From: UBA10365 sp041441915
Lineage (GTDB): Bacteria; Pseudomonadota; Alphaproteobacteria; Rhodobacterales; Rhodobacteraceae
Length of the DNA: 64,000 nt
Direction: 5' to 3'
Assembly: GCA_041441915.1 (NCBI GenBank)
Contig: JASDRS010000026.1
Location: 62,001-126,000 of the forward strand
The notes under the pieces are model-generated. The model saw nothing but the letters and a program-made list of their open reading frames with translations, ran no database searches and had not been told where the DNA came from. Below, piece by piece: positions 17,898 through 27,311 of this stretch; within the stretch, counting starts at the first letter, position 1, and each line of letters begins with the position of its first letter. A program made the translations under genes and the position numbers.

Positions 17898-18845
17898 TTA
17901 TCCTATCGCATGGCGGTAAGAGGCCGAATATTGGCCTGTAACGTAATGTTCTAGTTGGCGTTCGATGTCACCCAGAAGCGACGAAGCCCCAAAGCGAAAC
18001 AGATCAGGTTGCGCCCAAGGTAGGCCTAACTCATCCTTCATCATTGACAGATAAACCAGAGCGTCTTTGGCCTTTGATATGCCGCCCGCAGGCTTATACC
18101 CTACAGCAAAACCAGTACGGGTTTTATAATCTCGAATGGCGCGGATCATGGTCAAAGAAACGGGTAAAGTGGCGTTGACGCCTTCTTTACCTGTCGAGGT
18201 TTTGATAAAGTCAGCTCCAGCCATCATGCACACCAAACTGGCGCGCGCCACATTCCGCAGAGTTCCAAGTTCGCCTGTGGCTAAAATTGCCTTCACATGC
18301 ACTGCACCACAAGCAGCACGCATTTGGGACATTTCCTCATAAAGTGCTTGCCAATCGCCAGTCAGCACATGGCGGCGTGAAATGACAATATCAATTTCCT
18401 GTGCGCCAGCTTCGACCGAGGCTTTTATTTCCTGTAGCCGCAAGTGATAAGGCGAAAGCCCTGACGGAAATCCGGTCGACACCGCAGCCACTGGAATTGT
18501 TGTTCCCTCAAGCGCGCGGCGCGCTCCTTCTATCATATCGTGATAAACACACACCGCACCCACCGTCAGATCTTCCATTCCTAAAATCTGGGTAAGGTCA
18601 GGGCGCACTGGTTGGCGGGCCTTGGCGCAAAGCCTGGCCACACGACCTTTGGTGTCGTCACCCGATAGTGTCGTTAGATCAATAACCGATATGGCTTTGC
18701 AGAGCCACGCAGCTTGATGGTCTTTTTTTACGGAGCGCCTTGTTGGAAGTGTCGCTGCACGTCGCTCTATGGCGGATGTATTGGCCTGAACTGCGGAAAC
18801 CCAGTCAAGGTCTAGGGCCATGCCTTGATTGCGTTGACGGCTCAT
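17898..18845 (-). CDS. deoC: Deoxyribose-phosphate aldolase
   Basis: This 315-residue class I aldolase splits 2-deoxyribose-5-phosphate into glyceraldehyde-3-phosphate and acetaldehyde. The Schiff-base Lys215 is in ADFIKTSTGKEGVN, the proton-relay Lys251 in VGYKPAGGI and the Asp152 position in EIDIVIS. The N-terminal extension of about 60 residues is as in other long-form DeoC proteins. It heads a two-gene operon with ALDH16, linking deoxynucleoside breakdown to acetate and NADH. A perfect CTAGGA-A-TCCTAG palindrome abuts the start codon. Confidence 0.94.
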   Translation of the reverse strand: MSRQRNQGMALDLDWVSAVQANTSAIERRAATLPTRRSVKKDHQAAWLCKAISVIDLTTLSGDDTKGRVARLCAKARQPVRPDLTQILGMEDLTVGAVCVYHDMIEGARRALEGTTIPVAAVSTGFPSGLSPYHLRLQEIKASVEAGAQEIDIVISRRHVLTGDWQALYEEMSQMRAACGAVHVKAILATGELGTLRNVARASLVCMMAGADFIKTSTGKEGVNATLPVSLTMIRAIRDYKTRTGFAVGYKPAGGISKAKDALVYLSMMKDELGLPWAQPDLFRFGASSLLGDIERQLEHYVTGQYSASYRHAIG

Positions 18846-18858
18846 CTAGGAATCCTAG
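18846..18858. promoter_or_regulatory. 13-bp palindrome at the deoC translation start
   Basis: CTAGGA, a central A and TCCTAG form a perfect palindrome directly 5' of the deoC ATG (minus strand). It includes the likely ribosome binding bases AGGA, so a protein or an RNA hairpin there could control translation initiation. A function is inferred only. Confidence 0.35.
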
Positions 18859-19006
18859 TGCCAATACTCCGCTTTGACTGGAGATGGATCGTCAAAAAAG
18901 TTGGGGCTTTATGTAGCAAAAACTTTGGCATAAATGGCCTTTAGGAAATAGATTTAAGACGGTTAGTTTGCCTGTCATAGCCTCATGACGCAAGAGCGCT
19001 AAATGT

Positions 19007-19035
19007 AAAAAGGCGCATGATTCATGCACCTTTTT
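19007..19035 (-). terminator. Hairpin terminator downstream of nhaD
   Basis: AAAAAGG-C-GCATG and CATGC-A-CCTTTTT form a 12-bp stem with one mismatch and an ATT loop. Both arms end in A/T runs, so a T tract follows on either strand. Its place 28 bases after the nhaD stop makes it the nhaD terminator. No plus-strand gene ends here. Confidence 0.8.
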
Positions 19036-19062
19036 GAAGCAATAAGATTTAAACGCGTCCAT

Positions 19063-20388
19063 TTAAAAGGTCACAACGGCTCCGGTCATGGCGTCTGCGT
19101 TTATGATCAAGTGCGCATAGACGGACGCGATATAGCCTAAGGCGATAGCCCAAGTCCATTTAAGGTGGCCAAAGAAGGTATAAGCTCCTTTGGCTTGTCC
19201 CATCAAAGCCACACCCGCAGCTGAACCGATTGATAGCAATGAGCCGCCTACTCCACAAGTTAATGTGATCAATAGCCATTCGCCGTGCGTCATTGCAGGT
19301 TCCATCGTGAGAACCGCGAACATCAATGGGATGTTGTCTAAAATTGCAGACGCAGCACCAATGATCGTGTTAGCTGTCACTGCACCAAGGCCTATATATA
19401 GATACTCTGATGCCACGGCTAAATAACCAAATAAGCCTAGGCCACCAACGGCGAATATGATGCCGAAGAAGAACAACAAGGTATCCCACTCTACGCGTTC
19501 GAATTGCTTAAACCCGTCTAAAAACATATCGTCGTCATTGGTCTTTTGACTTTTTTTCTTAAGATAAAACGCCCACATTTGTAGGTAGCTCAGGCCCAGC
19601 ATCATGCCCATGGCAGGTGGGAGATGCAAAAAGTTCTTGAAGCTTACCGCAGTGGCGATCGTACAAAGGAACAATACAACGACACCCAATGTGCCTGGCT
19701 TTGCTTTGACTTGCTCAGCTTGGGGTTCAGGCTTACCAAGTGGTATTGCAAAATACATAATAGATGCAGGAATAACCCAGTTTATAATTGACGGCACTAC
19801 TAGCGCAAAGAATTCAAAAAATTCAACAACACCCTTTTGCCATACCATCAAAGTGGTAATGTCACCAAATGGTGTAAAGGCGCCCCCTGCATTGGCTGCA
19901 ACAACCAATGAAATTAAACTGACGGTCACAAATTTGGCAGAATCTTTGCCCAGAGCTATGATCACTGCACCCATCACCAAAGATGCTGTCAGATTGTCTA
20001 AAATGCCAGAAAGGAAAAACCCTAGTACACCTGTGAGGATAAATAATTGTCTGTAGCTAAGGCCCCTACTGACGAGTTTAGAGCGTAAAACTTCAAACCC
20101 GCGACGTTCTTCAATACTATTTACATAGGTAATAGCTACCAGCAAAAACAGAAAAAGTTCGCCATATTCGGCTATCATGTGAACAGCATGGGTATGCAGC
20201 TCATCCGAAAGGCCTGCACTGGCAAAGGTGATCCCGAGTAAGAGCCAAATAAGGCCCGCAGCCATCATTACGGGTTTTGACTTGCGCATGTGCGTGACTT
20301 CTTCCAAAATCACAAAGACATAGGCAAAAACGAATATTATCACAGACAGTATGCCTGCTAAGGAAAGGGTTAAATTTAAGTCATGCAT
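19063..20388 (-). CDS. nhaD: Na+/H+ antiporter, NhaD type
   Basis: This 441-residue inner-membrane protein of the ion transporter superfamily exchanges sodium (or lithium) for protons, as expected in marine bacteria. It has about a dozen hydrophobic segments. The NhaD landmarks are LTASLVMGAVI, the loop AGGAFTPFGDITTLMVWQKG and LDNIPLMFAVLTM. The Asp and Thr of the TPFGDITT loop are the conserved ion-path residues of the family. It is monocistronic with its own hairpin terminator. The 270 bases upstream are AT-rich and hold no further gene. Confidence 0.93.
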   Translation of the reverse strand: MHDLNLTLSLAGILSVIIFVFAYVFVILEEVTHMRKSKPVMMAAGLIWLLLGITFASAGLSDELHTHAVHMIAEYGELFLFLLVAITYVNSIEERRGFEVLRSKLVSRGLSYRQLFILTGVLGFFLSGILDNLTASLVMGAVIIALGKDSAKFVTVSLISLVVAANAGGAFTPFGDITTLMVWQKGVVEFFEFFALVVPSIINWVIPASIMYFAIPLGKPEPQAEQVKAKPGTLGVVVLFLCTIATAVSFKNFLHLPPAMGMMLGLSYLQMWAFYLKKKSQKTNDDDMFLDGFKQFERVEWDTLLFFFGIIFAVGGLGLFGYLAVASEYLYIGLGAVTANTIIGAASAILDNIPLMFAVLTMEPAMTHGEWLLITLTCGVGGSLLSIGSAAGVALMGQAKGAYTFFGHLKWTWAIALGYIASVYAHLIINADAMTGAVVTF

Positions 20389-20662
20389 TTCAGAAGCCTT
20401 TTAACAGTAGAATTCATTTAATTTTGCAAGAGATGTCACGGTCGGACTAATTCGTCAAGAAAACGAGACAGCTTTTTGAAGTTATTCTAAAAAATAGGTC
20501 TTTTAGGTGAAAAATTTAAGGCTTTAGTAAAATAATCGAGGGCTCGAGATGAAGAATTATTCCGCAGCGCATTCAGGATAGCCTTTTGCATCTGATTGCT
20601 GACTATGATACTCTCAAAAATATTGGTAATTTTTGAATCTATTTTAAGCAGGAATAAACGTT

Positions 20663-21688
20663 ATGTACTTAGAAGATATTTTAGGAATAATTTTCCAACC
20701 TGCCATCTGGCTGTTTATTCTGGTTGTTGTGATCTTGCGGGCATCGATCAAGTTCGTGCCCCATAACCGAACTTATGTCATTGAAAGATTTGGAAAATTT
20801 AAAGGAGTGCAGGAAGCTGGGCTTAATTTTATTATCCCCTTTATAGATAGTGTTTCCGCTGACCGTTCGCTGAAAGAGCAAGCGGTCGACGTGGACAGTC
20901 AAAGCGCGATCACCAAAGACAATATCTCTCTCAGTGTGGACGGGGTGCTTTATTTCCGGGTGCTCGATCCCTACAAAGCGACCTATGGCGTTGACGATTA
21001 TGTCTTTGCTGTGACCCAACTGGCGCAGACCACGATGCGCTCGGAGCTGGGCAAGATGGAGTTGGATAAGACTTTCGAAGAGCGCGATTTACTCAATACT
21101 AATATCGTCGCTGCCATCAATCAGGCCTCTGCGGCTTGGGGAGTGCAGGTTCTGCGCTATGAAATCAAAGACATCGTGCCGCCGCAATCAGTTATGCAGG
21201 CGATGGAGGCCCAGATGAAAGCCGAGCGTGTGAAGCGAGCGCAGATTCTAGAATCAGAAGGTGACCGTCAAGCAGCGATCAACCGCGCTGAGGGCGAGAA
21301 GGCCTCGGTGGTGTTGGCGGCTGAAGCAGAAAAAGAGGAGCAGGTTCTGCGCGCCGAGGGCGAGGCCAAAGCCCTTGTTGCCGTAGCCGATGCGCAGGCA
21401 AAAGCCTTGGTGATGGTGGGTGAAGCCGCTGACACACCCGCTGGGCAAAAGGCGGTCCAGCTCGAGTTGGCGACTAAGGCGATCCACGCCAAAGAAATGA
21501 TTGCTAAACACTCATCGCTGGTCTTGTTGCCCGATGGCGCGACCGATGCGGCTAGTGTCGTCACTCAGGCAATGGCTATCATCCAGAAAATTTCTGCGGC
21601 AAATGCATCTCCCGTGGCAATACAGACCCCCGAGCCTCAAGCCCGGCCATCCCAAGGACAGGACACTTCTGGCCCTTGGGGTAAGTGA
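20663..21688 (+). CDS. SPFH/Band 7 domain membrane protein (paraslipin/QmcA type)
   Basis: This 341-residue protein has one N-terminal membrane segment (residues 9-27), a Band 7 domain starting at IKFVPHNRTYVIERFGKFKGV, and a long charged helical region rich in Ala-Glu-Lys repeats (about 190-260), typical of flotillin/stomatin oligomerisation coiled coils. The C-terminus is low-complexity. Paraslipins assemble at membranes and influence proteolysis or membrane order. The next gene, one base downstream, is NfeD, the classic partner of SPFH proteins. Confidence 0.93.
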   Translation: MYLEDILGIIFQPAIWLFILVVVILRASIKFVPHNRTYVIERFGKFKGVQEAGLNFIIPFIDSVSADRSLKEQAVDVDSQSAITKDNISLSVDGVLYFRVLDPYKATYGVDDYVFAVTQLAQTTMRSELGKMELDKTFEERDLLNTNIVAAINQASAAWGVQVLRYEIKDIVPPQSVMQAMEAQMKAERVKRAQILESEGDRQAAINRAEGEKASVVLAAEAEKEEQVLRAEGEAKALVAVADAQAKALVMVGEAADTPAGQKAVQLELATKAIHAKEMIAKHSSLVLLPDGATDAASVVTQAMAIIQKISAANASPVAIQTPEPQARPSQGQDTSGPWGK

Positions 21689-21689
21689 G

Positions 21690-22169
21690 ATGAACCCTGA
21701 GAACTTTCAACTGCCGCTGGAGCAATGGCTGTTCATTTTAGGGATTAGCCTTTTGATCATCGAGATTTTCTTTCTTGGATTTGCGACCTTTGTGTTGTTT
21801 TTCGTCGGTATCGCGATGCTAATCGTGGGCGCGTTGATGGCGCTCGGGGTGCTGCCGGTTGGGATCGATATTGCAGTTTTTGCGGTGTCCTTTCTGTCGA
21901 TCGCTGGGGCGGTTGTGCTGTGGAAACCACTGAAGGCTATCCAGTCGCCGAAAGAGGCGGCCAATATCGAAGTTGGCTTTGTTGGGCACCGGTTTCAGGT
22001 GCAGACGGACATCGCGCCGGACTTGCCGGGCGTCTACACCTATTCGGGCATCGCGTGGACCGTCATCAGCGCCACAGCGATCGACCGGCTGACGCAGGTC
22101 AAAGTGATAAAGGCAGATGTTGGCCAGCTCACAGTCACGCCAGCAGATAGCTCACAAGAGCGGGATTAA
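21690..22169 (+). CDS. NfeD-like membrane protein
   Basis: This 159-residue protein has three hydrophobic segments between residues 12 and 85 and a C-terminal OB-fold domain (VGFVGHRFQVQTDIAPDLPGVYTYSGIAWTV), the short NfeD form without the ClpP-like protease domain. The ATG at 21690 is one base after the SPFH stop, so the two are co-translated. In known SPFH-NfeD pairs the OB domain is thought to serve the SPFH oligomer. The GC content is visibly higher than in the region that follows. Confidence 0.9.
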   Translation: MNPENFQLPLEQWLFILGISLLIIEIFFLGFATFVLFFVGIAMLIVGALMALGVLPVGIDIAVFAVSFLSIAGAVVLWKPLKAIQSPKEAANIEVGFVGHRFQVQTDIAPDLPGVYTYSGIAWTVISATAIDRLTQVKVIKADVGQLTVTPADSSQERD

Positions 22170-22203
22170 ATATCTGGCGAGCCCATCGATTGGTGGTGTC
22201 AGA

Positions 22204-22359
22204 CTAATTAGTGCCAGTCTCAGTTTCTGCGAGAACGCCTGAAACTATACGGAACAAAGTTGATGCCACTCGGTGAGAGTAGATCGAGAGCTTGATCAGG
22301 CTTGATGTGGCAATATCTTCGCCAAGGCATTGGGCCAGTGCCATCGTGTCATCCATCAT
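22204..22359 (-). pseudogene. Short protein-like open frame, possible gene remnant
   Basis: A 51-codon frame begins ATG-ATG and reads MMDDTMALAQCLGEDIATSS, continuing with IKLSIYSHRVASTLFRIVSG and ending before a TAG. The amphipathic composition is more protein-like than a chance frame. It has no clear ribosome binding site, and a stop lies just upstream. I do not recognise it. It is either a very small gene or the tail of a lost one. Confidence 0.25.
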
Positions 22360-22378
22360 GTTGTACTTCACCTAACTT

Positions 22379-22427
22379 TGACCCTGGGTCACTATTCAAA
22401 GCTTGGCCGAGTATATCGGTCATTTGG
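22379..22427. repeat. Copy 1 of a diverged repeat flanking metY
   Basis: This segment begins TGACCC-N2-GG-N-CACTATTCA and ends ATTTGG. It aligns by eye over its whole length, roughly two positions in three, with 24028-24074 in the same orientation. A GTCAGACTAAT stretch at 22198 also resembles GTCTGAC/ATTAGTG bases beside copy 2, in opposite orientation. I infer a decayed repeat or insertion-sequence end. Confidence 0.35.
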
Positions 22428-22601
22428 ATGATGATTTTCATCCCACCGCCTAAGGCAAAGAATTTTATTCTGAATTCAATAAAAATTTTGGTCATTTTTG
22501 CTTAATTGCGTTTTAGATATAGCATTAATTAGGAACATTATCTAATTTATATCAGTATTTAAATCGCACTAGTGGCGACCCCCAAATCGAAAGAGGTTTT
22601 T

Positions 22602-23894
22602 ATGACACAGAATTCCAACTACGGTTTTGACACTTTGCAAATTCATGCTGGTGCTAAACCAGACCCGGCAACGGGTGCTCGCCAAGTACCAATTTACCAA
22701 ACAACCGCCTATGTGTTTAAAGACGCTGCTCACGCGGCGCGTTTGTTCAATCTGGAAGAAGTCGGTAACATCTATTCCCGCCTGACAAATCCGACTGTTT
22801 CAGCTTTGGCAGAACGAGTGTGCGCGCTGGAAGGCGGCGCTGGGGCTGTGTGTTGCTCGTCCGGGCATGCGGCGCAAATTATGGCGTTATTTCCACTAAT
22901 GGGGCCTGGCTGTAATGTCGTGGCATCGACACGTCTTTATGGTGGAACAATCACGCAGTTCAGCCAAACCATCAAACGTTTTGGCTGGTCAGCCAAATTT
23001 GTAGATTTCGATGATCTAGATGCTTTAGAAGCCGCGGTTGATGACAATACCCGTGCAATTTTCTGCGAAACCATCGCAAACCCGGGTGGCTATATTACTG
23101 ATCTGGATGCGATTTCTACGCTGGCTAATAAGGTTGGCCTGCCTTTGATCGTGGACAACACTACGGCAACCCCCTATCTGTGCAAACCAATTGCACATGG
23201 CGCAACTTTGGTCGTGCATTCAGCTACAAAATATCTAACTGGTAATGGCACTGTAACAGGCGGCGTTGTTGTAGATAGTGGTAACTTTGACTGGTCGGCC
23301 TCTGGGAAATTTCCGAGCCTCTCCGAGCCTGAGCCTGCCTATCACGGCCTAAACTTTCACAGCGCGTTGGGCGGTATGGCATTTACTTTCCATTCCATTG
23401 CCATCGGATTGCGCGATTTGGGCATGACTATGAACCCTCAAGGGGCACATTATACATTGATGGGTATTGAAACCCTGTCCTTACGAATGGAGCGCCATGT
23501 CGCAAATGCCAAGCGCGTGGCTGAATGGCTTGAAAACGACCCGCGAATTGAATTTGTGACTTATGCAGGACTGCTGTCCTCTCCCTATTATAAAAGAGGT
23601 GAGAAAATATGTCCCAAGGGAGCCGGAGCTTTGTTCACCTTTGCGATCAAGGGCGGCTACGAGGCCTGCGTGAAATTTGTTGATGGACTTGATCTATTCA
23701 GCCATGTTGCGAATTTGGGTGACTCACGGTCATTGGTTATTCACACGGCTTCGACCACCCACCGCCAGTTGACGCCTGAACAACAAGAAGCAGCGGGTAC
23801 TGCGGCAAATGTTGTGCGGCTTTCGATCGGGATTGAAGACATTAATGACCTGATCGCCGATTTGAACCAGGCCTTGGTTAAAGCCACAGCATAA
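22602..23894 (+). CDS. metY: O-acetylhomoserine aminocarboxypropyltransferase
   Basis: This 430-residue PLP enzyme of the Cys/Met metabolism family condenses O-acetylhomoserine with sulfide (or methanethiol) to give homocysteine (or methionine). The PLP Lys210 lies in VVHSATKYLTGNG and the PLP-ring Asp185 in PLIVDNTTATP. FDTLQIHAGAKPDPATGAR and QVPIYQTTAYVF are the typical N-terminus of the long MetY group. ATG 22602 has AAAGAGG upstream and is preferred to a non-ATG start further 5'. It has its own hairpin terminator and is flanked by diverged repeats. I looked for a SAM riboswitch upstream and could not draw one. Confidence 0.94.
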   Translation: MTQNSNYGFDTLQIHAGAKPDPATGARQVPIYQTTAYVFKDAAHAARLFNLEEVGNIYSRLTNPTVSALAERVCALEGGAGAVCCSSGHAAQIMALFPLMGPGCNVVASTRLYGGTITQFSQTIKRFGWSAKFVDFDDLDALEAAVDDNTRAIFCETIANPGGYITDLDAISTLANKVGLPLIVDNTTATPYLCKPIAHGATLVVHSATKYLTGNGTVTGGVVVDSGNFDWSASGKFPSLSEPEPAYHGLNFHSALGGMAFTFHSIAIGLRDLGMTMNPQGAHYTLMGIETLSLRMERHVANAKRVAEWLENDPRIEFVTYAGLLSSPYYKRGEKICPKGAGALFTFAIKGGYEACVKFVDGLDLFSHVANLGDSRSLVIHTASTTHRQLTPEQQEAAGTAANVVRLSIGIEDINDLIADLNQALVKATA

Positions 23895-23900
23895 GGAACA

Positions 23901-23940
23901 CCCGCCTCCTATTATAATAAAGGGAGCGGGCATTCTTTTT
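23901..23940 (+). terminator. Probable terminator of metY
   Basis: CCCGCCTCCT (23901-23910) pairs with AGGGAGCGGG (23921-23930) with one mismatch and one G-U pair across an A/T-rich loop, and is followed by CATTCTTTTT. It lies seven bases after the metY stop. Confidence 0.6.
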
Positions 23941-24027
23941 GTAGTTTGCTAGCTGCACTCTCAGACCATCCAAAATCTTCCGCTTTTAGGCGTCACCGAT
24001 GCCAGCGGAAGAGACCCGATTAGTGTC

Positions 24028-24074
24028 TGACCCAAGGCCACTATTCACGGACTGCCCGAATGTGCTGTATTTGG
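24028..24074. repeat. Copy 2 of the diverged repeat flanking metY
   Basis: Same orientation as 22379-22427, sharing TGACCC, CACTATTCA and ATTTGG at matching spacing. It is preceded by GATTAGTGTC. The rest of 23941-24166 shows no gene. Confidence 0.35.
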
Positions 24075-24166
24075 TTGAATTTTGACGAAATCGTCCCATA
24101 AGCGGCCCGAAAAATGGCCCACATCGATTTTTATGCACTAATTTTATTACATTTTCTTTGAGTTAA

Positions 24167-24286
24167 GCTGGAAAACTGGTGCCTCAAAGTGGCGCCTGCC
24201 GCACGCATCGCAATGACATGTTCAATGTTGATCTGGTGCAAATATCACCGGTGGAGTCTGATATTGTGGTTTGTCAAAGTGCCTAA
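24167..24286 (+). pseudogene. Coding relic of unknown family
   Basis: A frame open after a TAA at 24164 translates to protein-like sequence, including HRNDMFNVDLVQISPVESD and IVVCQSA, ending TAA. There is no start codon with a ribosome binding site in a sensible place. It looks like the 3' end of a gene whose 5' part was lost. The convergent transporter gene stops six bases later. I do not recognise the family. Confidence 0.25.
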
Positions 24287-24291
24287 ATGCG

Positions 24292-25218
24292 CTAGGATTC
24301 TACGGCGCGGCGCTGTTTGGTTCGCTCAATTTCCAACCGCCCTTCGCGCCAAATGATTAAAATTCCTGCAAAAATCACCAGTCCTGCACCAGCCATAGTG
24401 GTAAGGCTTGGCACTTCAGCAAAGATAAAATAGCCTATCAACAGAGCAAAGATCATCGAGGTATAGTCAAAAGGTGCCACGACCGAAGCGTCCGCCTCTC
24501 GGTAGCCTGCGGTTAGGAATATTTGTCCCAAACCGCCCAAAAGCCCCGAACATACCAAAAGTGCAGCCTCAAAAGGGGTGGGCACGACCCAACCAAACGG
24601 AATAGTTAAAAGTGACAGTGCGATTGAAGTCACTGAAAAGTAGAACACAATCGCTGGCGTCTTGTCAGTTTGCACTAATTTGCGCACGAATATATGCGCC
24701 AAAGCCGCAAATGTAGCCCCTAGCATCACCAAGGCGACCCCAAGGGCTTCAGGGTCGCCAGCTTTCATTGCAACCTCTGGGCTCAAAAAAGTAAGCTTGG
24801 GCCAGACCACAATCGTCACCCCAACCAGGCCTAAGCCCACCGCACTGATGCGAAAAATACGCACCTCTTCGCCCAAGATTATGGCGGCGAAAACTACGGT
24901 TAAAAGCGGTGCTAGATAAGCAATTGCTGTGACTTCGGGGAGGGGCAAATAGCCGAGGCCAGCAAAGCTGAATAGCATCGCTACTGCACCCAGGACGCCG
25001 CGTTTGGCATGGCCCCAAGGATTATTCACGCGCAGGCCGTGACGCAGTTCTTGAAGGTGATAAAGCCACATCAAAATGACTGGCAAAGCGAAGAAAGATC
25101 TGAAGAAAACCGCTTCGCCTGATGGCACTCGCGGCGCTGTGGCCTTGATCATTGATACCATGGCAATAAAAATAACCACAGAAACCAGTTTGTAAGCAAT
25201 TCCGCGCAACGGACGCAT
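24292..25218 (-). CDS. DMT superfamily (EamA) transporter
   Basis: This 308-residue protein has ten hydrophobic segments arranged as two EamA repeats, with RGIAYKLVSVVIFIAMVSMI at the start and the repeat end TVVFAAIILGEEVRIFRISA in the first half. Such proteins export metabolites or take up small organic compounds. Substrates cannot be read from sequence. The positively charged tail IWREGRLEIERTKQRR should be cytoplasmic. It diverges from ade over a 110-base gap, so a link to purine handling is possible but unproven. Confidence 0.9.
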   Translation of the reverse strand: MRPLRGIAYKLVSVVIFIAMVSMIKATAPRVPSGEAVFFRSFFALPVILMWLYHLQELRHGLRVNNPWGHAKRGVLGAVAMLFSFAGLGYLPLPEVTAIAYLAPLLTVVFAAIILGEEVRIFRISAVGLGLVGVTIVVWPKLTFLSPEVAMKAGDPEALGVALVMLGATFAALAHIFVRKLVQTDKTPAIVFYFSVTSIALSLLTIPFGWVVPTPFEAALLVCSGLLGGLGQIFLTAGYREADASVVAPFDYTSMIFALLIGYFIFAEVPSLTTMAGAGLVIFAGILIIWREGRLEIERTKQRRAVES

Positions 25219-25328
25219 GATACCCTCGGGGTCAACTTCAACCCTGCTTTCATTCTTTCAAGCACAAGGCAAGGTGAAAGTGGACTTTACCGACGCGTGA
25301 TAAGGCTTTAGTCTAATGCCTGGAGATC

Positions 25329-27041
25329 ATGATGCCAAAGCCTACCGCCCCCCTATCCCAACGTATTCGCCAAGGGCGTGGCCTTGAACCTGCCGACATG
25401 GTTTTGCGCGGTGGGCGCGTGTTTGATCTGATTACGGGCGATCTGGTTCAAAGCGATGTGGCGATTTGTGGCGACCAAATCGTAGGTATATTTGATCATT
25501 ACGACGGGCATGAGGTCGTCGATTGCTTGGGTCAAATTTTGGTGCCCGGGTTTATTGACACGCATCTGCATATCGAAAGCTCTTGTGTCACGCCCTACGA
25601 GTTTGACCGTTTGGTCACGCCGCGTGGTGTTACAACGGCGATCTGTGACCCGCATGAAATTGCCAATGTCTGTGGGTCGGCGGGGATTGAATACTTTCTT
25701 GCGGCATCGCGGCAAACGGTGATGGATATTCGGGTGCAGCTTTCCTCTTGTGTGCCTTCAACCCATATGGAAACCACGGGGTCCAGCCTTTTATCGGGGG
25801 ATCTTTTGTCCTTGGCTGGCCATCCTGCGGTTATAGGTCTGGCTGAATTCATGAATTATCCTGGGGTCTTGGCGCAAGATCCCCAAGCGATGGAAAAAAT
25901 AACTGCTTTTGCAGGTCGCCATATTGATGGACATGCGCCCCTATTGGCGGGGCGTGATCTGAATGCCTATATTGCGGCAGGAATTAGAACTGAGCACGAA
26001 GCCACCTCGGCCCCAGAGGCACTTGAAAAGCTACGCAAAGGGTTGCGCATTTTGATCCGCGAAGGCTCTGTTTCTAAGGATTTGCACGCGCTCGCTCCCT
26101 TGCTGATTGAACGGTACGCCCCCTATTTGTGTTTTTGTACCGATGATCGCAACCCCTTAGATATCGCAGATCAGGGGCATTTAGACTATATTATTCGCAC
26201 TGCAATTCAGCTGGGCGCTCAACCTTTAGCGGTTTATCGCGCGGCAAGTTTGTCGGCGGCCGAAGCCTTTGGGCTCAAAGATCGCGGCTTAATTTCTCCA
26301 GGGAAACGTGCTGATATCGTGTTGATTGACAGTTTGGAAAACTGCCATGCGTCTGCTGTGATGGTGGGTGGAGTTTGGGCGACATCTGCCGCCTTCGATG
26401 CGCGCGTTATAACCCGACCCGTGGCGCGCCATTCGGTTAAATTGATGCGCCCGCTTACTGCTCAGTCCTTTCGCGTGGCATCAAACCGCGTTGAAACGCC
26501 GGTGATCGGGGTGATTGAAGGTAAGATTATAACCAAACATCTGACCTTTGACATCGTGCCAGAGGACGGACAAAAAACCGCAGATCTGGCCCGCGATTTG
26601 GTGAAGATTGCGATCGTGGAGCGCCACGGAAAAAATGGCAATATCGCCGCGGGTTTCGTGCAGGGATTCGGGCTTAAGCGTGGAGCGATTGCTTCGACCG
26701 TATGTCACGACCATCATAATATTGCCATTGTGGGGGTGGATGATGCAGATATGGCGCTGGCGGCCACCCATTTGGCTGAAATTGAAGGCGGCTTTGTAGT
26801 GGTGGCAGGGGGTCATGTCTTGGCCGAACTGGCGCTGCCTGTGGCAGGACTGATGAGCCTTGAGCCCTTTGAACATGTGGAAAAAGCCATGCGCCAGTTG
26901 CGTGCGGCGGCCCAAGTGTTGGGGGTTGCGCTGCATGAACCCTTCTTGCAACTGGCATTTTTGGCTTTGCCCGTTATTCCCCATTTAAAAATCACCGACC
27001 ATGGTATGGTAGATGTTGATCTGTTCGCAGTGTTGCCATAA
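25329..27041 (+). CDS. ade: Adenine deaminase
   Basis: This 570-residue amidohydrolase hydrolyses adenine to hypoxanthine and ammonia. The metal motif is in [14 protein letters not shown], followed by [17 protein letters not shown] second metal region includes [20 protein letters not shown] and the Asp in CFCTDDRNP. The C-terminal adenine deaminase domain shows [18 protein letters not shown] and [14 protein letters not shown]. Length matches bacterial Ade. Two ATG codons in tandem (25329 and 25332) follow GGAG. Together with deoD and deoC in this window it indicates purine and deoxynucleoside salvage. Confidence 0.95.
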   Translation: MMPKPTAPLSQRIRQGRGLEPADMVLRGGRVFDLITGDLVQSDVAICGDQIVGIFDHYDGHEVVDCLGQILVPGFIDTHLHIESSCVTPYEFDRLVTPRGVTTAICDPHEIANVCGSAGIEYFLAASRQTVMDIRVQLSSCVPSTHMETTGSSLLSGDLLSLAGHPAVIGLAEFMNYPGVLAQDPQAMEKITAFAGRHIDGHAPLLAGRDLNAYIAAGIRTEHEATSAPEALEKLRKGLRILIREGSVSKDLHALAPLLIERYAPYLCFCTDDRNPLDIADQGHLDYIIRTAIQLGAQPLAVYRAASLSAAEAFGLKDRGLISPGKRADIVLIDSLENCHASAVMVGGVWATSAAFDARVITRPVARHSVKLMRPLTAQSFRVASNRVETPVIGVIEGKIITKHLTFDIVPEDGQKTADLARDLVKIAIVERHGKNGNIAAGFVQGFGLKRGAIASTVCHDHHNIAIVGVDDADMALAATHLAEIEGGFVVVAGGHVLAELALPVAGLMSLEPFEHVEKAMRQLRAAAQVLGVALHEPFLQLAFLALPVIPHLKITDHGMVDVDLFAVLP

Positions 27042-27311
27042 GTAAGCGCTTGGGGTTTGGCTGCTTATACGCCATAAAATATGGAGAAAAACTTTAAGAA
27101 AAATGAAGTTGCACCCACCTATGGGTCGGCCCTACCTGAAAAACTGCCCTAGAAAATGGCGTAATATTATTGAAACTACATTAGAAATTTAACGGAAGGG
27201 AGTGGCTTCTTAGGCTGTCGGCGCACCATTAAATTAGTAAAATTTTTGATCAGTACATTTGCTCCGTAAAAAATTTAAAGAGCTATATTTGTTAAATTAA
27301 TTTGGGTGATT

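Noticed and set aside
22500..22601. Possible SAM-II riboswitch before metY
   Set aside because: Alphaproteobacterial metY genes often have one, but the conserved stems and the TTAAA loop pattern cannot be drawn in the 100 bases upstream.
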